Shown here: positions 51,734 through 60,853 of the stretch, one piece after another | Layout: every line of letters starts with the position of its first letter | How positions within the stretch are numbered: position 1 is the stretch's first letter | Source of the DNA: Spirosoma foliorum | GTDB taxonomy: Bacteria > Bacteroidota > Bacteroidia > Cytophagales > Spirosomataceae | Length of the DNA stretch: 64,000 bases | Direction of reading: 5' to 3' | Assembly (NCBI RefSeq): GCF_014117325.1 | Contig: NZ_CP059732.1 | Location: forward strand, 2,803,001 to 2,867,000 | The notes under the pieces: generated by a model | Seen by the model: the letters and a program-made list of their open reading frames with translations, nothing else | Database searches by the model: none | What the model was told of the DNA's origin: nothing | Program-made: the position numbers and the translations under genes

Positions 51734-53247
51734 CAAAAGAACCCAAGTTTGTTTTTGCTGTACGAAATCAGGAGGTTTTTGACCTGACGATAGTGATTTA
51801 ACATCATCAGGTGGTTTTCTCGTCCGAAGCCCGACTTCTTGTAGCCACCAAACGGTGCGTGAGCGGGGTAATCATGATAGCAGTTCACCCACACGCGACC
51901 CGCCTGAATCTGCCGGGGAATGGTGTACAGCTCATGCGCATCCCGCGACCAGAAACCAGCACCTAAGCCATAAAGTGTATCATTGGCAATGGCAACGGCT
52001 TCGTCGGCATCTTTAAACGTCGTAACCGACAAAACAGGTCCGAAGATTTCTTCCTGGAAGATCCGCATCTTGTTATTGCCCTTGAAAATGGTTGGTTGAA
52101 TATAGAATCCACCTTCCACGCTGTTGGCTGGGCCGCCACCTGTCAATACTTCGGCACCTTCCTGCTTGCCAATGTTGATGTACGACAGAATTTTCTCGTA
52201 CTGATCGTTACTGGCCTGCGCACCCATCATGGTTTCTGGATCGAGCGGGTGGCCTAGTTTGATGGCTTTGGTCCGTTCGATCACGCGCTCGATAAACTTG
52301 TCGTAAATGTCTTCGTGAACCAGCAGACGTGATGGACAGGTGCAGATTTCGCCCTGGTTCAAGGCAAACATCACCGCACCTTCCACACATTTATCGAAGA
52401 ACTCATCGTCGGCATCGGCAATGGATTTCATGAAGATGTTCGGTGACTTACCCCCCAGCTCCATCGTAACAGGAACCAGGTTTTCGGAAGCGTACTGCAT
52501 AATCAGTCGGCCAGTGGTGGTTTCGCCCGTGAACGCCACTTTGTTCACCCGCTTATGCTGCGCCAATGGCTTACCCGCTTCGGGGCCAAATCCCTGAATG
52601 ATGTTCACCACGCCAGGAGGTATGATACCTTCCAGCAATTCAATCATGATGGCCAGCGACGTAGGTGTTTGCTCGGCTGGTTTAATCACGACGCAACAAC
52701 CAGCGGCCAAAGCAGGCGCCAGTTTCCAGGTTGCCATCAATAACGGGAAGTTCCAGGGAATAATCTGGCCAACTACCCCAACTGGCTCCTTGATAATCAG
52801 CGACAGTGTGTCGGCATTCAGTTCAGTTGCCGAACCTTCTTCGGCACGAATAACTCCCGCAAAATAACGGAAGTGATCAACCACTAAAGGCAGGTCAGCC
52901 GCCATTGTTTCACGAAGAGCCTTACCATTTTCAACCGTTTCAACGCGGGCCAGAAACTCCAGATTCTGTTCAATCACATCGGCAATCTGGAGCAATACTT
53001 TACTGCGTTCCGTAGCCGACGTTTTCCCCCAGGTTTCAAACGCTTTATGAGCCGCATCAACGGCTAGATCGACATCAGCTGCTTTTGAACGAGGCATTTT
53101 TGCAATCAGGCTGCCATCCACCGGCGATTCGTTGTCGAAATATTCGCCACCAACGGGAGGCACCCATTTACCGCCAATGTAGTTTTCATATTGGGTCTTG
53201 AACATTGGCCGGGGCATAATTTTGCTCGGTGCTTCAACAGTTTGCAT
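51733..53247 (-). CDS. aldehyde dehydrogenase
   Basis: This is a 504-residue NAD(P)-dependent enzyme. It has the typical segments [22 protein letters not shown] near residue 165, ELGGKSPN (glutamate) near 268 and the catalytic cysteine in [11 protein letters not shown] near 302. It resembles the acetaldehyde or ExaC-like group that is often found next to DUF779. A divergent AraC gene at 53363 is a likely controller. An aliphatic aldehyde substrate is inferred from the family. Confidence 0.95.
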   Translation of the reverse strand: MQTVEAPSKIMPRPMFKTQYENYIGGKWVPPVGGEYFDNESPVDGSLIAKMPRSKAADVDLAVDAAHKAFETWGKTSATERSKVLLQIADVIEQNLEFLARVETVENGKALRETMAADLPLVVDHFRYFAGVIRAEEGSATELNADTLSLIIKEPVGVVGQIIPWNFPLLMATWKLAPALAAGCCVVIKPAEQTPTSLAIMIELLEGIIPPGVVNIIQGFGPEAGKPLAQHKRVNKVAFTGETTTGRLIMQYASENLVPVTMELGGKSPNIFMKSIADADDEFFDKCVEGAVMFALNQGEICTCPSRLLVHEDIYDKFIERVIERTKAIKLGHPLDPETMMGAQASNDQYEKILSYINIGKQEGAEVLTGGGPANSVEGGFYIQPTIFKGNNKMRIFQEEIFGPVLSVTTFKDADEAVAIANDTLYGLGAGFWSRDAHELYTIPRQIQAGRVWVNCYHDYPAHAPFGGYKKSGFGRENHLMMLNHYRQVKNLLISYSKNKLGFF

Positions 53248-53362
53248 GGTTTAAAAGGATTTATGTGATTTAATTAGCTTCTTCACAAATTTTGCCGAAA
53301 TTGTACAATTATAATTGCGTTATAATCTCAAATACTTACGGAATCGTCCCATCCTCAAACGC

Positions 53363-54298
53363 ATGAAAAGTATAGGAAAAGGTAGTACGAATGGAGCCGT
53401 CAGCGCGTGGGGAGCACGGTTGGATACGCTGGTAGAGAATAAGTTAACCCTTAGTCATGACGAAGCCGAGCTGCATTTATACGAGACATTTCAGCAAGCC
53501 GATCTGATTCAACTACGGTTCAATGCGCCCGTAATGACCAGCATGTTGAGCGGCCGGAAAGTGATGCATCTGCGCGAAATGGACCCGTTCGATTATCAAC
53601 CCGGAGAATCATTGCTGTTACCTTCCGATCGGCTGATGCAGATCGATTTTCCGGATGCAACCACCGACGATCCGACACGTTGCCTGGCCCTAACGATATC
53701 CGACGAGTTTATCCGGGAAACCATTGCGGAGTTGAATGAGAACATTCCGCGGGTAGAAACAGTGGATCAATGGCAGCTGAGTACGGATAATTATCTATTA
53801 CAAAACGACCCGGAAATCAGCTCGTTACGGGATAAACTCATTCGGTTATTTCGGGAGAACAACCCATTCAAAACGTTTTTTATTAAGAATACCCTGCGCG
53901 AACTGATTGTCCGACTTTCACAAACGCAGGTACGAACCGGCTTGCTGTTGCATACGAATCAGCATATAAATACGAATCGGCTGGCGTATATCGTGACGTA
54001 TATTCGGGAGAATATCACGCGTAATTTATCGGTAGAGGAATTGTGCGATAAAGCCTGTCTTTCAAAATCTCACTTTTTCCGACTTTTCAAAAGCGAACTG
54101 GGTGTCTCTCCGGCTCAATTCATTCTAACGGAGCGTATTCGTCGGGCTAAAACTATCCTCAGCAATCCAGCTAAAACCATTACAGATGCCTGCTACGAAT
54201 CGGGCTTTAACAGTGTGACGCATTTCAGTAGCGCGTTTCGGTCCGTAGAGAACATATGCCCCCGCCAATTCAAACGGCAACTCTCAGGGCTGAACTAG
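53363..54298 (+). CDS. AraC-family transcriptional regulator
   Basis: This is a 311-residue regulator. The N-terminal region about 10-180 matches the AraC_N-type ligand-binding pattern (LREMDPFDYQPGESLLLPSDRLMQIDFPDA). The C-terminal HTH pair is at about 220-305 (EELCDKACLSKSHFFRLFKSELGVSPAQFILTERIRRAKTILSNP). Divergent to the aldehyde dehydrogenase with a 115-base gap, it probably controls that operon in response to an alcohol or aldehyde. A TTG start at 53315 would add 16 residues. Confidence 0.92.
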   Translation: MKSIGKGSTNGAVSAWGARLDTLVENKLTLSHDEAELHLYETFQQADLIQLRFNAPVMTSMLSGRKVMHLREMDPFDYQPGESLLLPSDRLMQIDFPDATTDDPTRCLALTISDEFIRETIAELNENIPRVETVDQWQLSTDNYLLQNDPEISSLRDKLIRLFRENNPFKTFFIKNTLRELIVRLSQTQVRTGLLLHTNQHINTNRLAYIVTYIRENITRNLSVEELCDKACLSKSHFFRLFKSELGVSPAQFILTERIRRAKTILSNPAKTITDACYESGFNSVTHFSSAFRSVENICPRQFKRQLSGLN

Positions 54299-54299
54299 G

Positions 54300-54390
54300 A
54301 ATGAAGTATGTAGGATGTATGATGTAGAATATAGGATGTACTGATTCCGCGTCAACTATATCATACATCATACATCATACATACTTCATT
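54300..54390. terminator. inverted repeat between convergent genes
   Basis: GAAGTATGTAGGATGTATGATG-type arm words (54300-54332) pair at about 30 of 33 positions with 54358-54390. The stop codon of the minus-strand gene (54386-54388) lies within the second arm. No T-run is present. Confidence 0.75.
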
Positions 54391-55426
54391 GACAACCCGT
54401 GTAAGTATAGCTAATGGTAGTCAGGTCAGGCTGTTGCGACCCATTGGTTAAAATTTGGTTAGCTTGTTTTGTGCTCAGAATGTAACCTCCTGCGTTGAGT
54501 TGATTCTCGAACGTCTGATCCGTATACTGGACGACTTGGTGTTGATTATTTACCGAATAAGCGCGGTAGCGCGTTAATAAACCTGACTCTCCGAAGAGTG
54601 AAAGCACAGTAGGATGTCCTTTAAAAGCCGGTAAGCTTGATTCCGCCGGCTGACCCGTTTGCCATTCTTGTGTGTAGTAGGTGCTTAGGCTATCATTGAT
54701 GTATTCCTGGTGCTTGATTAGGCGTCGGTTCGTATCGTACTCGTTGACTTGCACCAGCGTGTGGGCTGCTCCACTGCCATCCGTTCCTGGAAAAGTCGCT
54801 TTAACCACCAGGCCATCTTGTAGCTCGAACGCATAACCACTGGTCAGTGTAAGGGCCTTACCATTCTGATAGGTAATACTTTCCCCATTGCTGCTGGTTT
54901 GTTTGGTAAGCTGGCCGGAGCCGTCATAGGTGTACGAAGTAGTAGTGACACTCGTTTGTTGCTGAGGGCCGCTGGTGATATGGGAATCATAGATGACATC
55001 CGTCTGGATGTAGTTAGTTAACCGCTCATTGGCGTAGGAATAGGTCTTAGTCGATACGTAATGATACTCGGATAGCTTTCCGGCAAACATGTATTGTTGA
55101 TGAAGGTCCGTCACCGAACGGGTCAGAAAACCAGCGGCATCGTAGGTATAAGTGTCTGTGGTGGTCGTTTTGTCGCTGGCGACCGTTGAGGAGTTGCTCT
55201 GACTAATCTTGGTTTTGTTAGTCAGATTCCCCTGGGCATCGTAGGCATAATCGAGTTGAATAGTCCCATCGTTACCTTGGCTATGGAAAGTGCTCGCTGA
55301 ATGCTGAATGCGGCAGCCATTGGCAGCTGTCACTTCGTTATCCTTTTGCTTGCCGCAGCCCGCGCTCAGCCAGTTGAGACCAACCCCTATGAGTATTAGT
55401 CGGATAATAACCTGGATCGTTTTCAT
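54386..55426 (-). CDS. lipoprotein with YD-type repeats
   Basis: This 346-residue protein has a lipoprotein signal: helix VIIRLILIGVGLNWL followed by LSAGC. The rest contains YD/RHS-like strands (LDYAYDAQGNLTNKTKI, TYTYDAAGFLTR, SYTYDGSGQLTK, VNEYDTNRRLIKH). It should be anchored in the outer membrane or exported to the surface. RHS-like strands here may only form a small beta structure. No toxin tip or T6SS gene is next to it. Confidence 0.75.
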   Translation of the reverse strand: MKTIQVIIRLILIGVGLNWLSAGCGKQKDNEVTAANGCRIQHSASTFHSQGNDGTIQLDYAYDAQGNLTNKTKISQSNSSTVASDKTTTTDTYTYDAAGFLTRSVTDLHQQYMFAGKLSEYHYVSTKTYSYANERLTNYIQTDVIYDSHITSGPQQQTSVTTTSYTYDGSGQLTKQTSSNGESITYQNGKALTLTSGYAFELQDGLVVKATFPGTDGSGAAHTLVQVNEYDTNRRLIKHQEYINDSLSTYYTQEWQTGQPAESSLPAFKGHPTVLSLFGESGLLTRYRAYSVNNQHQVVQYTDQTFENQLNAGGYILSTKQANQILTNGSQQPDLTTISYTYTGCQ

Positions 55427-55537
55427 GCTTAGTTAAGTAAGGTTTTCTGACTAAGACGTAAAAGCGTATCCAAACGCTGGCCGCTAGGGCTGTAATACAG
55501 CGAAAAAATAGAATCCAGGGATAACCGTGTATCTGCA

Positions 55538-55753
55538 TTATCTCAACTTATCCCGTAGCTGCCTGAGTTGATGGATTCTGTTAATACAATTGCATATATT
55601 ATCATTAGCTATATCCAGTAGAAGTCTATCCGTTTGGGAAGACTCTTCGCCGGGCTGGGTAACACTAACCAGCATTCGCTCAAACCCCACCTGTATCTGA
55701 CCATATTTATCAATCTGATGGTCAATCTCCTCAATTGTCCTGATCTTGTGCAT
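55538..55753 (-). CDS. small hypothetical helical protein
   Basis: This is a 71-residue soluble protein, predicted to be helical and charged (IEEIDHQIDKYGQIQVGFERM; NCINRIHQLRQLRDKLR), perhaps coiled coil. It has no recognised domain. It lies 11 bases after the small membrane protein gene at 55765 on the same strand, which supports a two-gene unit. Confidence 0.45.
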   Translation of the reverse strand: MHKIRTIEEIDHQIDKYGQIQVGFERMLVSVTQPGEESSQTDRLLLDIANDNICNCINRIHQLRQLRDKLR

Positions 55754-55764
55754 AACTTGATGAC

Positions 55765-55992
55765 TTATTGTTGGGTTAGTATCAACTCTCTTACCCGTTT
55801 AAGAAACAGCGAATCCGAGTGATGAAGTGAATCCGCGGTAACTTGAAATGGTCCCTGCGCCAGTTTGTCATTATAATCCAGTATGTTATGGACCTGAAAG
55901 CCACCTAACATCAGGGCAATCCCTATGACCGTCCATCGAATAAACTCCCCGACTCCCTTGATTCCCAACACCCACAAAATCTCCGTTCGCAT
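55765..55992 (-). CDS. small hypothetical membrane protein
   Basis: This is a 75-residue protein with one predicted helix (FIRWTVIGIALMLGGFQV) and a polar C-terminus (DSLHHSDSLFLKRVRELILTQQ). No family is recognised. It is the first of a likely two-gene minus-strand unit with 55538. Confidence 0.45.
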   Translation of the reverse strand: MRTEILWVLGIKGVGEFIRWTVIGIALMLGGFQVHNILDYNDKLAQGPFQVTADSLHHSDSLFLKRVRELILTQQ

Positions 55993-56776
55993 GTCCTTTT
56001 TCTCAGTCTATATTTCAACCAACTAGCTGCTTATTTCTAGCTAACTTTCTGTCTGTCATACGCTGCCACTAATTCACTTGCTTTGATAAGGAATAAGTGG
56101 CAGCATTTACTTTTCTAGTCTCAAGAGCAGTTTTTCATTCACCTTCACTAGATATATACCTTCCTTGATCACCTGTGTTTACCCCAAGAAGCACCTGAAA
56201 ATCTATGGTTGGAAGAACTAGCTGAACACATTGGAAAGTATGTCCAACGGAAACGTATTGGCTGTTTTTAGTGAATTTCGGAGAACGCTGAGGGGGCAGG
56301 AGGCTACGAAGTTTACTTACCTATTTGAGACGGAAAATTCCTGTTCTTGATCCGCGCGTAAAGTCTTTACAGTTATTCACTCCAGGTCTGGATGCACTAT
56401 GGAAGAATTATTGGGCTCGTTGCTCCCTGGTCAACTTGCACAAGTGGTTAAAGCGGTTATAAGGGAAATTTGTTCAATTATAATTCTGCGCTTGTCAAAC
56501 TAGTACTGACACCTCGCCGAAAACTAATTGATTTATTTTTAAGCGTTTCCGCGCCAGCCGTGTTATCATACTACCAGCCTTGCACCCCGTTTGCTTTCCA
56601 GCAGGCAAACACAGTAAATCATAATTGATCTTTACCGAATTAGACTAATCAATCTCTTTTTCGTATTGAGCCAACGCTTTCTCTGTTACGTCCTGAAATA
56701 GATTTAGGACCCAGTTGGATGCGCTTTTTAATTCACGTTTACCTCTAAATAACAACACATTTAACTGATTTTTCTC
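55993..56776. other. gene-poor stretch
   Basis: This interval of about 780 bases has no ORF I would call a gene. Around 56163-56271 an open frame reads LDHLCLPQEAPENLWLEEL and then YVQRKRIGCF before a stop; it looks protein-like but is cut by stops on the upstream side and may be the tail of a decayed gene. It is unrelated to any neighbour I can name. Confidence 0.4.
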
Positions 56777-56920
56777 ATGGCTAACGATTCGAAAAATTCT
56801 AAAAAAATAGCAACCAAGGCAGCTAAAGTAGCAGGTGTAGCTAAAGTACCTAAATATGCCCAGCGCGAAGCAGATTCGGCTCCAACGCCCCTCAAGCCCA
56901 GCACTAAATCCAATAAATAA
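56777..56920 (+). CDS. small lysine/alanine-rich protein
   Basis: This 47-residue ORF starts ATG 56777 and reads MANDSKNSKKIATKAAKVAG followed by VAKVPKYAQREADS. It is rich in lysine and alanine in a KKxATKAAK pattern that recalls DNA-binding histone H1-like tails, though that resemblance may be only composition. A terminator-like hairpin at 56941 follows the stop by about 20 bases. A 99-residue minus-strand frame overlaps it, and the true coding strand is not certain. Confidence 0.4.
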   Translation: MANDSKNSKKIATKAAKVAGVAKVPKYAQREADSAPTPLKPSTKSNK

Positions 56921-56940
56921 GCTATTCACAAATAGAGTAG

Positions 56941-56999
56941 TCAAAAACTATCTGTTTAACAGGATAAGGATATCTCTGTGTCAAACAGATAGTTTTTGG
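56941..56999. terminator. 16-bp inverted repeat
   Basis: CAAAAACTATCTGTTT (56942-56957) and its complement (about 56983-56998) flank 25 bases. The complementary TTTTT end allows a terminator in the plus direction after the small ORF at 56777. Confidence 0.6.
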
Positions 57000-57054
57000 C
57001 AAATGTGAGTTGCCAGTACTAGAGTAAGATAGTTATCATACATACACTACGCTC

Positions 57055-57240
57055 ATGATAAGTCACAAACAATTATTGGCAGACCATATTCTTATTCTGC
57101 AGGAAGCCATCACAAAACTCTCTGATGTAGAAACCCAGACATGGAATACCATACAAGCAGACCTAAATACAGAGAAGCTAGCTAAAAACCAGATTCGGTT
57201 AACGAGCCTGCGCCGATATTATCGCAGTTTATATAGCTAA
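57055..57240 (+). CDS. small hypothetical protein
   Basis: This is a 61-residue predicted soluble helical protein (LLADHILILQEAITKLSDVETQ; a basic C-terminus RLTSLRRYYRSLY). It has no domain I recognise. It belongs to a row of four short plus-strand ORFs at 57055-58114, each separated by 56-116 bases. Confidence 0.45.
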   Translation: MISHKQLLADHILILQEAITKLSDVETQTWNTIQADLNTEKLAKNQIRLTSLRRYYRSLYS

Positions 57241-57356
57241 TAGTGACAAAATACACGTCGACAATTCTATGGAACGTTCGTTTGGGCTCACGATCGATTT
57301 GTAATAAAGGTCGATTTTAGTTACTTTAGAGATGATTAAATCAGAGATTAGTACGT

Positions 57357-57539
57357 ATGAGAGTTATAAATCAATCAACCGATTTTAAGAAAGGCGACCG
57401 TGTGCGTTATACTGGTTCCGGCTACCCAGATCTGGGAACGGGAACTGTGACCAGCCTGAATGCGAATTTTGTGTTTGTTGATTATTATGGCACGGGTATA
57501 GGAATCGCTACACCTGCCAAAGAGTTGGCCAAAGTGTAA
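57357..57539 (+). CDS. small hypothetical protein, SH3-like
   Basis: This 60-residue beta-rich protein reads FKKGDRVRYTGSGYPDLGTG, then TVTSLNANFVFVDYYG. The GDRVRY..G...GTGTV pattern resembles a KOW or SH3-like fold that binds RNA, DNA or protein. The exact family was not identified. Confidence 0.5.
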   Translation: MRVINQSTDFKKGDRVRYTGSGYPDLGTGTVTSLNANFVFVDYYGTGIGIATPAKELAKV

Positions 57540-57620
57540 ACATAACTAGCAGCAGAGCACGCCCTATCACTGGCACACTAGGGTAAGCACCTTGTTCACT
57601 TACGGTTAAGTTATTCAACT

Positions 57621-57851
57621 ATGGAAGCCCTTGTCCTTATTGTTGTGGTTGTGGCCGCCATTCTGTTTATCAACTATTCCAACCGGCATAACCGAGCGAA
57701 TAAGTTGCGATTAGCCTATGAGAATGCGCTCCGCAGCGGGGATAAAGACCAGGCGTTGATAGCGGGAAGAGCCTATTATACCTGGATAAGGAAGGGAAAG
57801 TTAACCCATCAGGATGAGCTTTCGGTCAAAAATAAGGTCTCCACAATGTAA
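57621..57851 (+). CDS. small hypothetical membrane protein
   Basis: This 76-residue protein has an N-terminal helix (ALVLIVVVVAAILFINY) followed by a basic helical tail (LAYENALRSGDKDQALIAGRAYY). The tail, with KDQALIAGRAYY, looks like a single TPR-like helix pair. It has no recognised family. It could be a membrane anchor or small regulatory protein. Confidence 0.5.
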   Translation: MEALVLIVVVVAAILFINYSNRHNRANKLRLAYENALRSGDKDQALIAGRAYYTWIRKGKLTHQDELSVKNKVSTM

Positions 57852-57907
57852 GAGTAAACGAGTCATAGGCAAGGGTCTACATTAAACCAATCTAATTTTT
57901 TTTACTT

Positions 57908-58114
57908 ATGACCACGAACACATTAGTTATTGTCACCGGATACGGCTCTGTTGCACCCAAACCTTGGCGGACAGCCTATTTAAATAGTAGTGAAGAAAGT
58001 GCGAGTCAACGTTTTCGGGAGGAGCATCCTGGAGCCCGAGACATCTCTGTTGAGAGCATTGGTTTCAACGACCAATTTTCAATCGGTAGCCGCGGTGAGG
58101 TTTCATCAAATTAG
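57908..58114 (+). CDS. small hypothetical protein
   Basis: This 68-residue ORF has a beta-like N-terminus (NTLVIVTGYGSVAPKPW) and a polar C-terminus with FREEHPGARDISVESIGFND. I recognise no family. Its pattern of alternating polarity suggests it is a true protein, but the evidence is weak. Confidence 0.45.
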   Translation: MTTNTLVIVTGYGSVAPKPWRTAYLNSSEESASQRFREEHPGARDISVESIGFNDQFSIGSRGEVSSN

Positions 58115-58354
58115 GAATAGGTATTGGGTCGGGCTTATTTGCACTAGTTGAGCAAAAAGGTAAGAGTAATGCGGCCTGTTCATTTATTTTTCATTTTTGA
58201 CCAATACAGCTAATTGTGCCGTATTTTTGAGTAGCAGTATAGTAAGTCCGTTCTTACTAAATGATTTACTGCTTTTTGATCATTTTTGGTGCCTTTTTAA
58301 TTATTTATTGATGTAAGTGGCTGGTCGATAGTTAGTTACATGTAGTGTTTAGTG

Positions 58355-59065
58355 ATGAAAGCAAAAACTGCCGCAAAAGCTGTCTTTACAGCACCTACGT
58401 TAGAGTTCATGAGCGAACTCGTTCAAAACAACAATCGGGAATGGTTTCAGGCGAATCGGCCTCGCTACGATGCAGCTAAAGCCGAGCTTTGTGGGGTGGT
58501 GGAACGCGTGTTGGCAGGTCTCAGCCCGTTTGAACCACTGGCGAATACCAGCGTAAAAGATTGTATTTTCCGGATCAACCGCGACATCCGCTTCTCGAAA
58601 GATAAAGCGCCCTATAAATCAAATCTTGCCTTTGCCATTGGTCCCGGCGGACGGCATTCGGGCCGTATTGATTATTACGTACATATTCAACCGGGCAACC
58701 AATCGTTTTTGGGCGCGGGTATGTGGCAGCCCACACCGGCTAATCTAGCCAAGTTTCGGCAGGAGGTAGATTACAATGTTCAGGAGTTGAAAGACATTAT
58801 TGAAGCCGACGAATTCAAAACGTATTTCCCGGAAGCACATGGCGAAACGTTAAAAGTGATGCCCAAAGGTTACCCCGCCGATCATCCTGAAATTGACTTA
58901 CTGCGCCGGAAGGAGTTATTCTTCATGCATCGCTACACCGATAAAGAGGTATTGAAACCTACTTTCGCCGATGAAATCGTACGCGGTTGCCGTATCATCA
59001 AACCCTACTGCGACTTATTGAATTATCTGTTTTACGACGAGAAGGAAGAGCAGGTGACGTTGTAG
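58355..59065 (+). CDS. DUF2461 family protein
   Basis: This is a 236-residue cytoplasmic protein of the DUF2461/TIGR02453 family. Diagnostic segments are NNNREWFQANRPRYDAAK near residue 25, CIFRINRDIRFSKDKAPYKSN near 71 and YVHIQPGNQSFLGAGMWQP near 108. The function of the family is not known. ATG 58355 is used instead of the GTG three bases before. It sits between the row of small ORFs and the RlaP-KptA pair. Confidence 0.92.
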   Translation: MKAKTAAKAVFTAPTLEFMSELVQNNNREWFQANRPRYDAAKAELCGVVERVLAGLSPFEPLANTSVKDCIFRINRDIRFSKDKAPYKSNLAFAIGPGGRHSGRIDYYVHIQPGNQSFLGAGMWQPTPANLAKFRQEVDYNVQELKDIIEADEFKTYFPEAHGETLKVMPKGYPADHPEIDLLRRKELFFMHRYTDKEVLKPTFADEIVRGCRIIKPYCDLLNYLFYDEKEEQVTL

Positions 59066-59176
59066 GAGGGGGGGGAGAGCTAACGAACAAAGTATTGTCA
59101 TAGGTTGGGTTTCGGCTTCAGTACAAATAACTGCCGTTTAGTTTTGTATCGAAGCCTGCCTGACATAAAACCTGAG

Positions 59177-59962
59177 TTAGTAGCTGCCGTTCTCGGGCCA
59201 CGCTTCATAAATTGTTTGTCTAAACAGTTCGTTAAGTTTCTCGGTTTCTGGTTGTAATATCTGTCCTAATGATTTGACATAGTCGCTGTAAAACTGAATT
59301 TTCTGTTCAAGGAAGTCGTTAAGAATTTTTATTTTAGGTTCTTCATTAAGTTCTTCTCCTGCCATTTTTCTTGTTAATAGGTTTTGAATTTCACTCTTTA
59401 TTTTTGGGTCTGTTACTTGGCTGTCGAGGAGTTTATGAAACTCCATTGGAGCCATCGTATTTGTCTGTTTAATCCAGTCGCAAGCTAGTATTGGTCGTAG
59501 AACATAAAAGTACTTCTTGACTCTTACGTTGTCCTTTTGTAAATACTCTCTGTAATTACCTTCTGCCATATGTAAGTAATGATGAAGGCAAGATTTTGGA
59601 TTAAAATATTCTTTTGTCAGGTCACGAAGTTTGTCTGCTATCGAAAACTGTTGTAGATACACAATCGGACTTCTTAACCACTCTAACATAGGTGGATTAG
59701 ATTTTCTAAAAAGCCGTAGCGCTTTTTTTAGCTCCCAACCCGCAAGGTCAATTTCGTTCGGCAAAATTTCTTCTTGATTATCTTTTCTGCCGTCAATTTC
59801 CAAATACCAATCAAGTCGATGAATATAAATGTATCTCACGTCCCAGTCGCTATCAGTAGAAGCAAAACCCCAGGCACGACTGCCACTTTCAACTGCATAT
59901 AAAATTTTGATGTCGTGCTGAAGTTCAAGTCTTAAAAGTTCGTTTTTTATTTCGTCTGTCAT
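59177..59962 (-). CDS. RlaP-type nucleotidyltransferase (DNA polymerase beta fold)
   Basis: This is a 261-residue protein. The N-terminal catalytic motif reads AVESGSRAWGFASTDSDWDVR near residue 25, the GS..D.D pattern of polymerase-beta-type nucleotidyltransferases, and a further acidic EIDLAGWEL follows near 90. The family (RlaP, COG3541) has been tied in published surveys to RNA ligase and RNA repair genes. Here it is downstream of and on the same strand as a KptA gene with a 33-base gap. The exact reaction is unproven. The DNA is markedly AT-rich. Confidence 0.88.
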   Translation of the reverse strand: MTDEIKNELLRLELQHDIKILYAVESGSRAWGFASTDSDWDVRYIYIHRLDWYLEIDGRKDNQEEILPNEIDLAGWELKKALRLFRKSNPPMLEWLRSPIVYLQQFSIADKLRDLTKEYFNPKSCLHHYLHMAEGNYREYLQKDNVRVKKYFYVLRPILACDWIKQTNTMAPMEFHKLLDSQVTDPKIKSEIQNLLTRKMAGEELNEEPKIKILNDFLEQKIQFYSDYVKSLGQILQPETEKLNELFRQTIYEAWPENGSY

Positions 59963-59995
59963 TATTTACTGTACTGTATTTAAAATTGCTATTTT

Positions 59996-60544
59996 TCATT
60001 CATCATTTCGTTTTAAATAATTTATCGGCACATTGTCTGTCAACCAGACGCCATTGTCTGAAATAAAAAACTCAAATTTGTCATTATACATTTGTTCTGC
60101 AAATACTTTAAATACAAACGGTTTTCCATGTCGTTGCCCAACTTTAATGGCTGTATTAATATCACTACTTAAATGAACGTGTTGTCTGCTTCCTTTTTCG
60201 AGTCCTGTGTCCAAAATTGATTGAACCGATTTTTCGCCTGTTCCGTGAAAAAGTATCTCTGGTGGTTTTTGGTTTTTATAGCCTAATTCAATTGCTACAG
60301 AATGTCCTTGGCTGGCTCTAATCTTGTCAAGAGTTTCATTAAAGGCAAATCGTTTTTTTGAGTTGGTTGCGACAATATGGTTTAAAATTTCTCTGTCAAA
60401 CTTAATTCCGTAATTATTTGATCTTTCAATTAATTCATTAACATCTGTCCAGCCATTTTGATCTAGTTGAATGCCAATTATTTCAGGCTGGTGTCGTAAC
60501 ACCAAACTCAAAAATCTGCTAATATTTGTTTCGTTATTACTCAT
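59996..60544 (-). CDS. kptA: RNA 2'-phosphotransferase KptA/Tpt1
   Basis: This is a 182-residue enzyme that transfers the 2'-phosphate at an RNA splice junction to NAD. All the family landmarks are visible: SRFLSLVLRHQPEIIG near residue 10, IRASQGHSVAI near 80, the FHGTGEKSVQSI segment near 103 and RQHVHLSSD near 121. It acts after a ligase that leaves a 2'-phosphate, which is uncommon in bacteria. It forms a likely operon with RlaP at 59177, both AT-rich compared with neighbours. No ligase gene is seen in the window. Confidence 0.95.
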   Translation of the reverse strand: MSNNETNISRFLSLVLRHQPEIIGIQLDQNGWTDVNELIERSNNYGIKFDREILNHIVATNSKKRFAFNETLDKIRASQGHSVAIELGYKNQKPPEILFHGTGEKSVQSILDTGLEKGSRQHVHLSSDINTAIKVGQRHGKPFVFKVFAEQMYNDKFEFFISDNGVWLTDNVPINYLKRNDE

Positions 60545-60853
60545 AAATTCTGGCCATTTTTAGCGATTCTCATAAAGTGTGCTGGCTTACAGTAAAACCT
60601 TCTTCACTATCTAAAAGGCATTTTATACCAAACTCTAACTTTCCTGCTGAATCAAAATTATATCATTTTAGAGTTAGTGCCATAATAACTTATTTCAGTG
60701 TAGGTTATATAGCGATGTGCAGACTATGGAAGATCGCGTGATTCAAAATTCTAGTGAGAACTTTAGCCAGTTTTAATTACTGTGAATAGTAGAGATTATC
60801 AAATGTTTGTAGACTTGATATTAGTTAACGTGATTGAAGAAACGTCACCAACA
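60545..60853. other. gene-free AT-rich stretch
   Basis: I see no ORF, repeat or RNA gene here. It would contain the promoter of the KptA-RlaP pair, but I cannot point to a clear box. Confidence 0.5.

Noticed and set aside
56645..56944. 99-codon minus-strand frame opposite the small lysine-rich ORF
   Set aside because: Its N-terminal half looks like a translation of the opposite-strand lysine codons. The C-terminal 40 residues are protein-like, so a shorter real gene there is not fully excluded.
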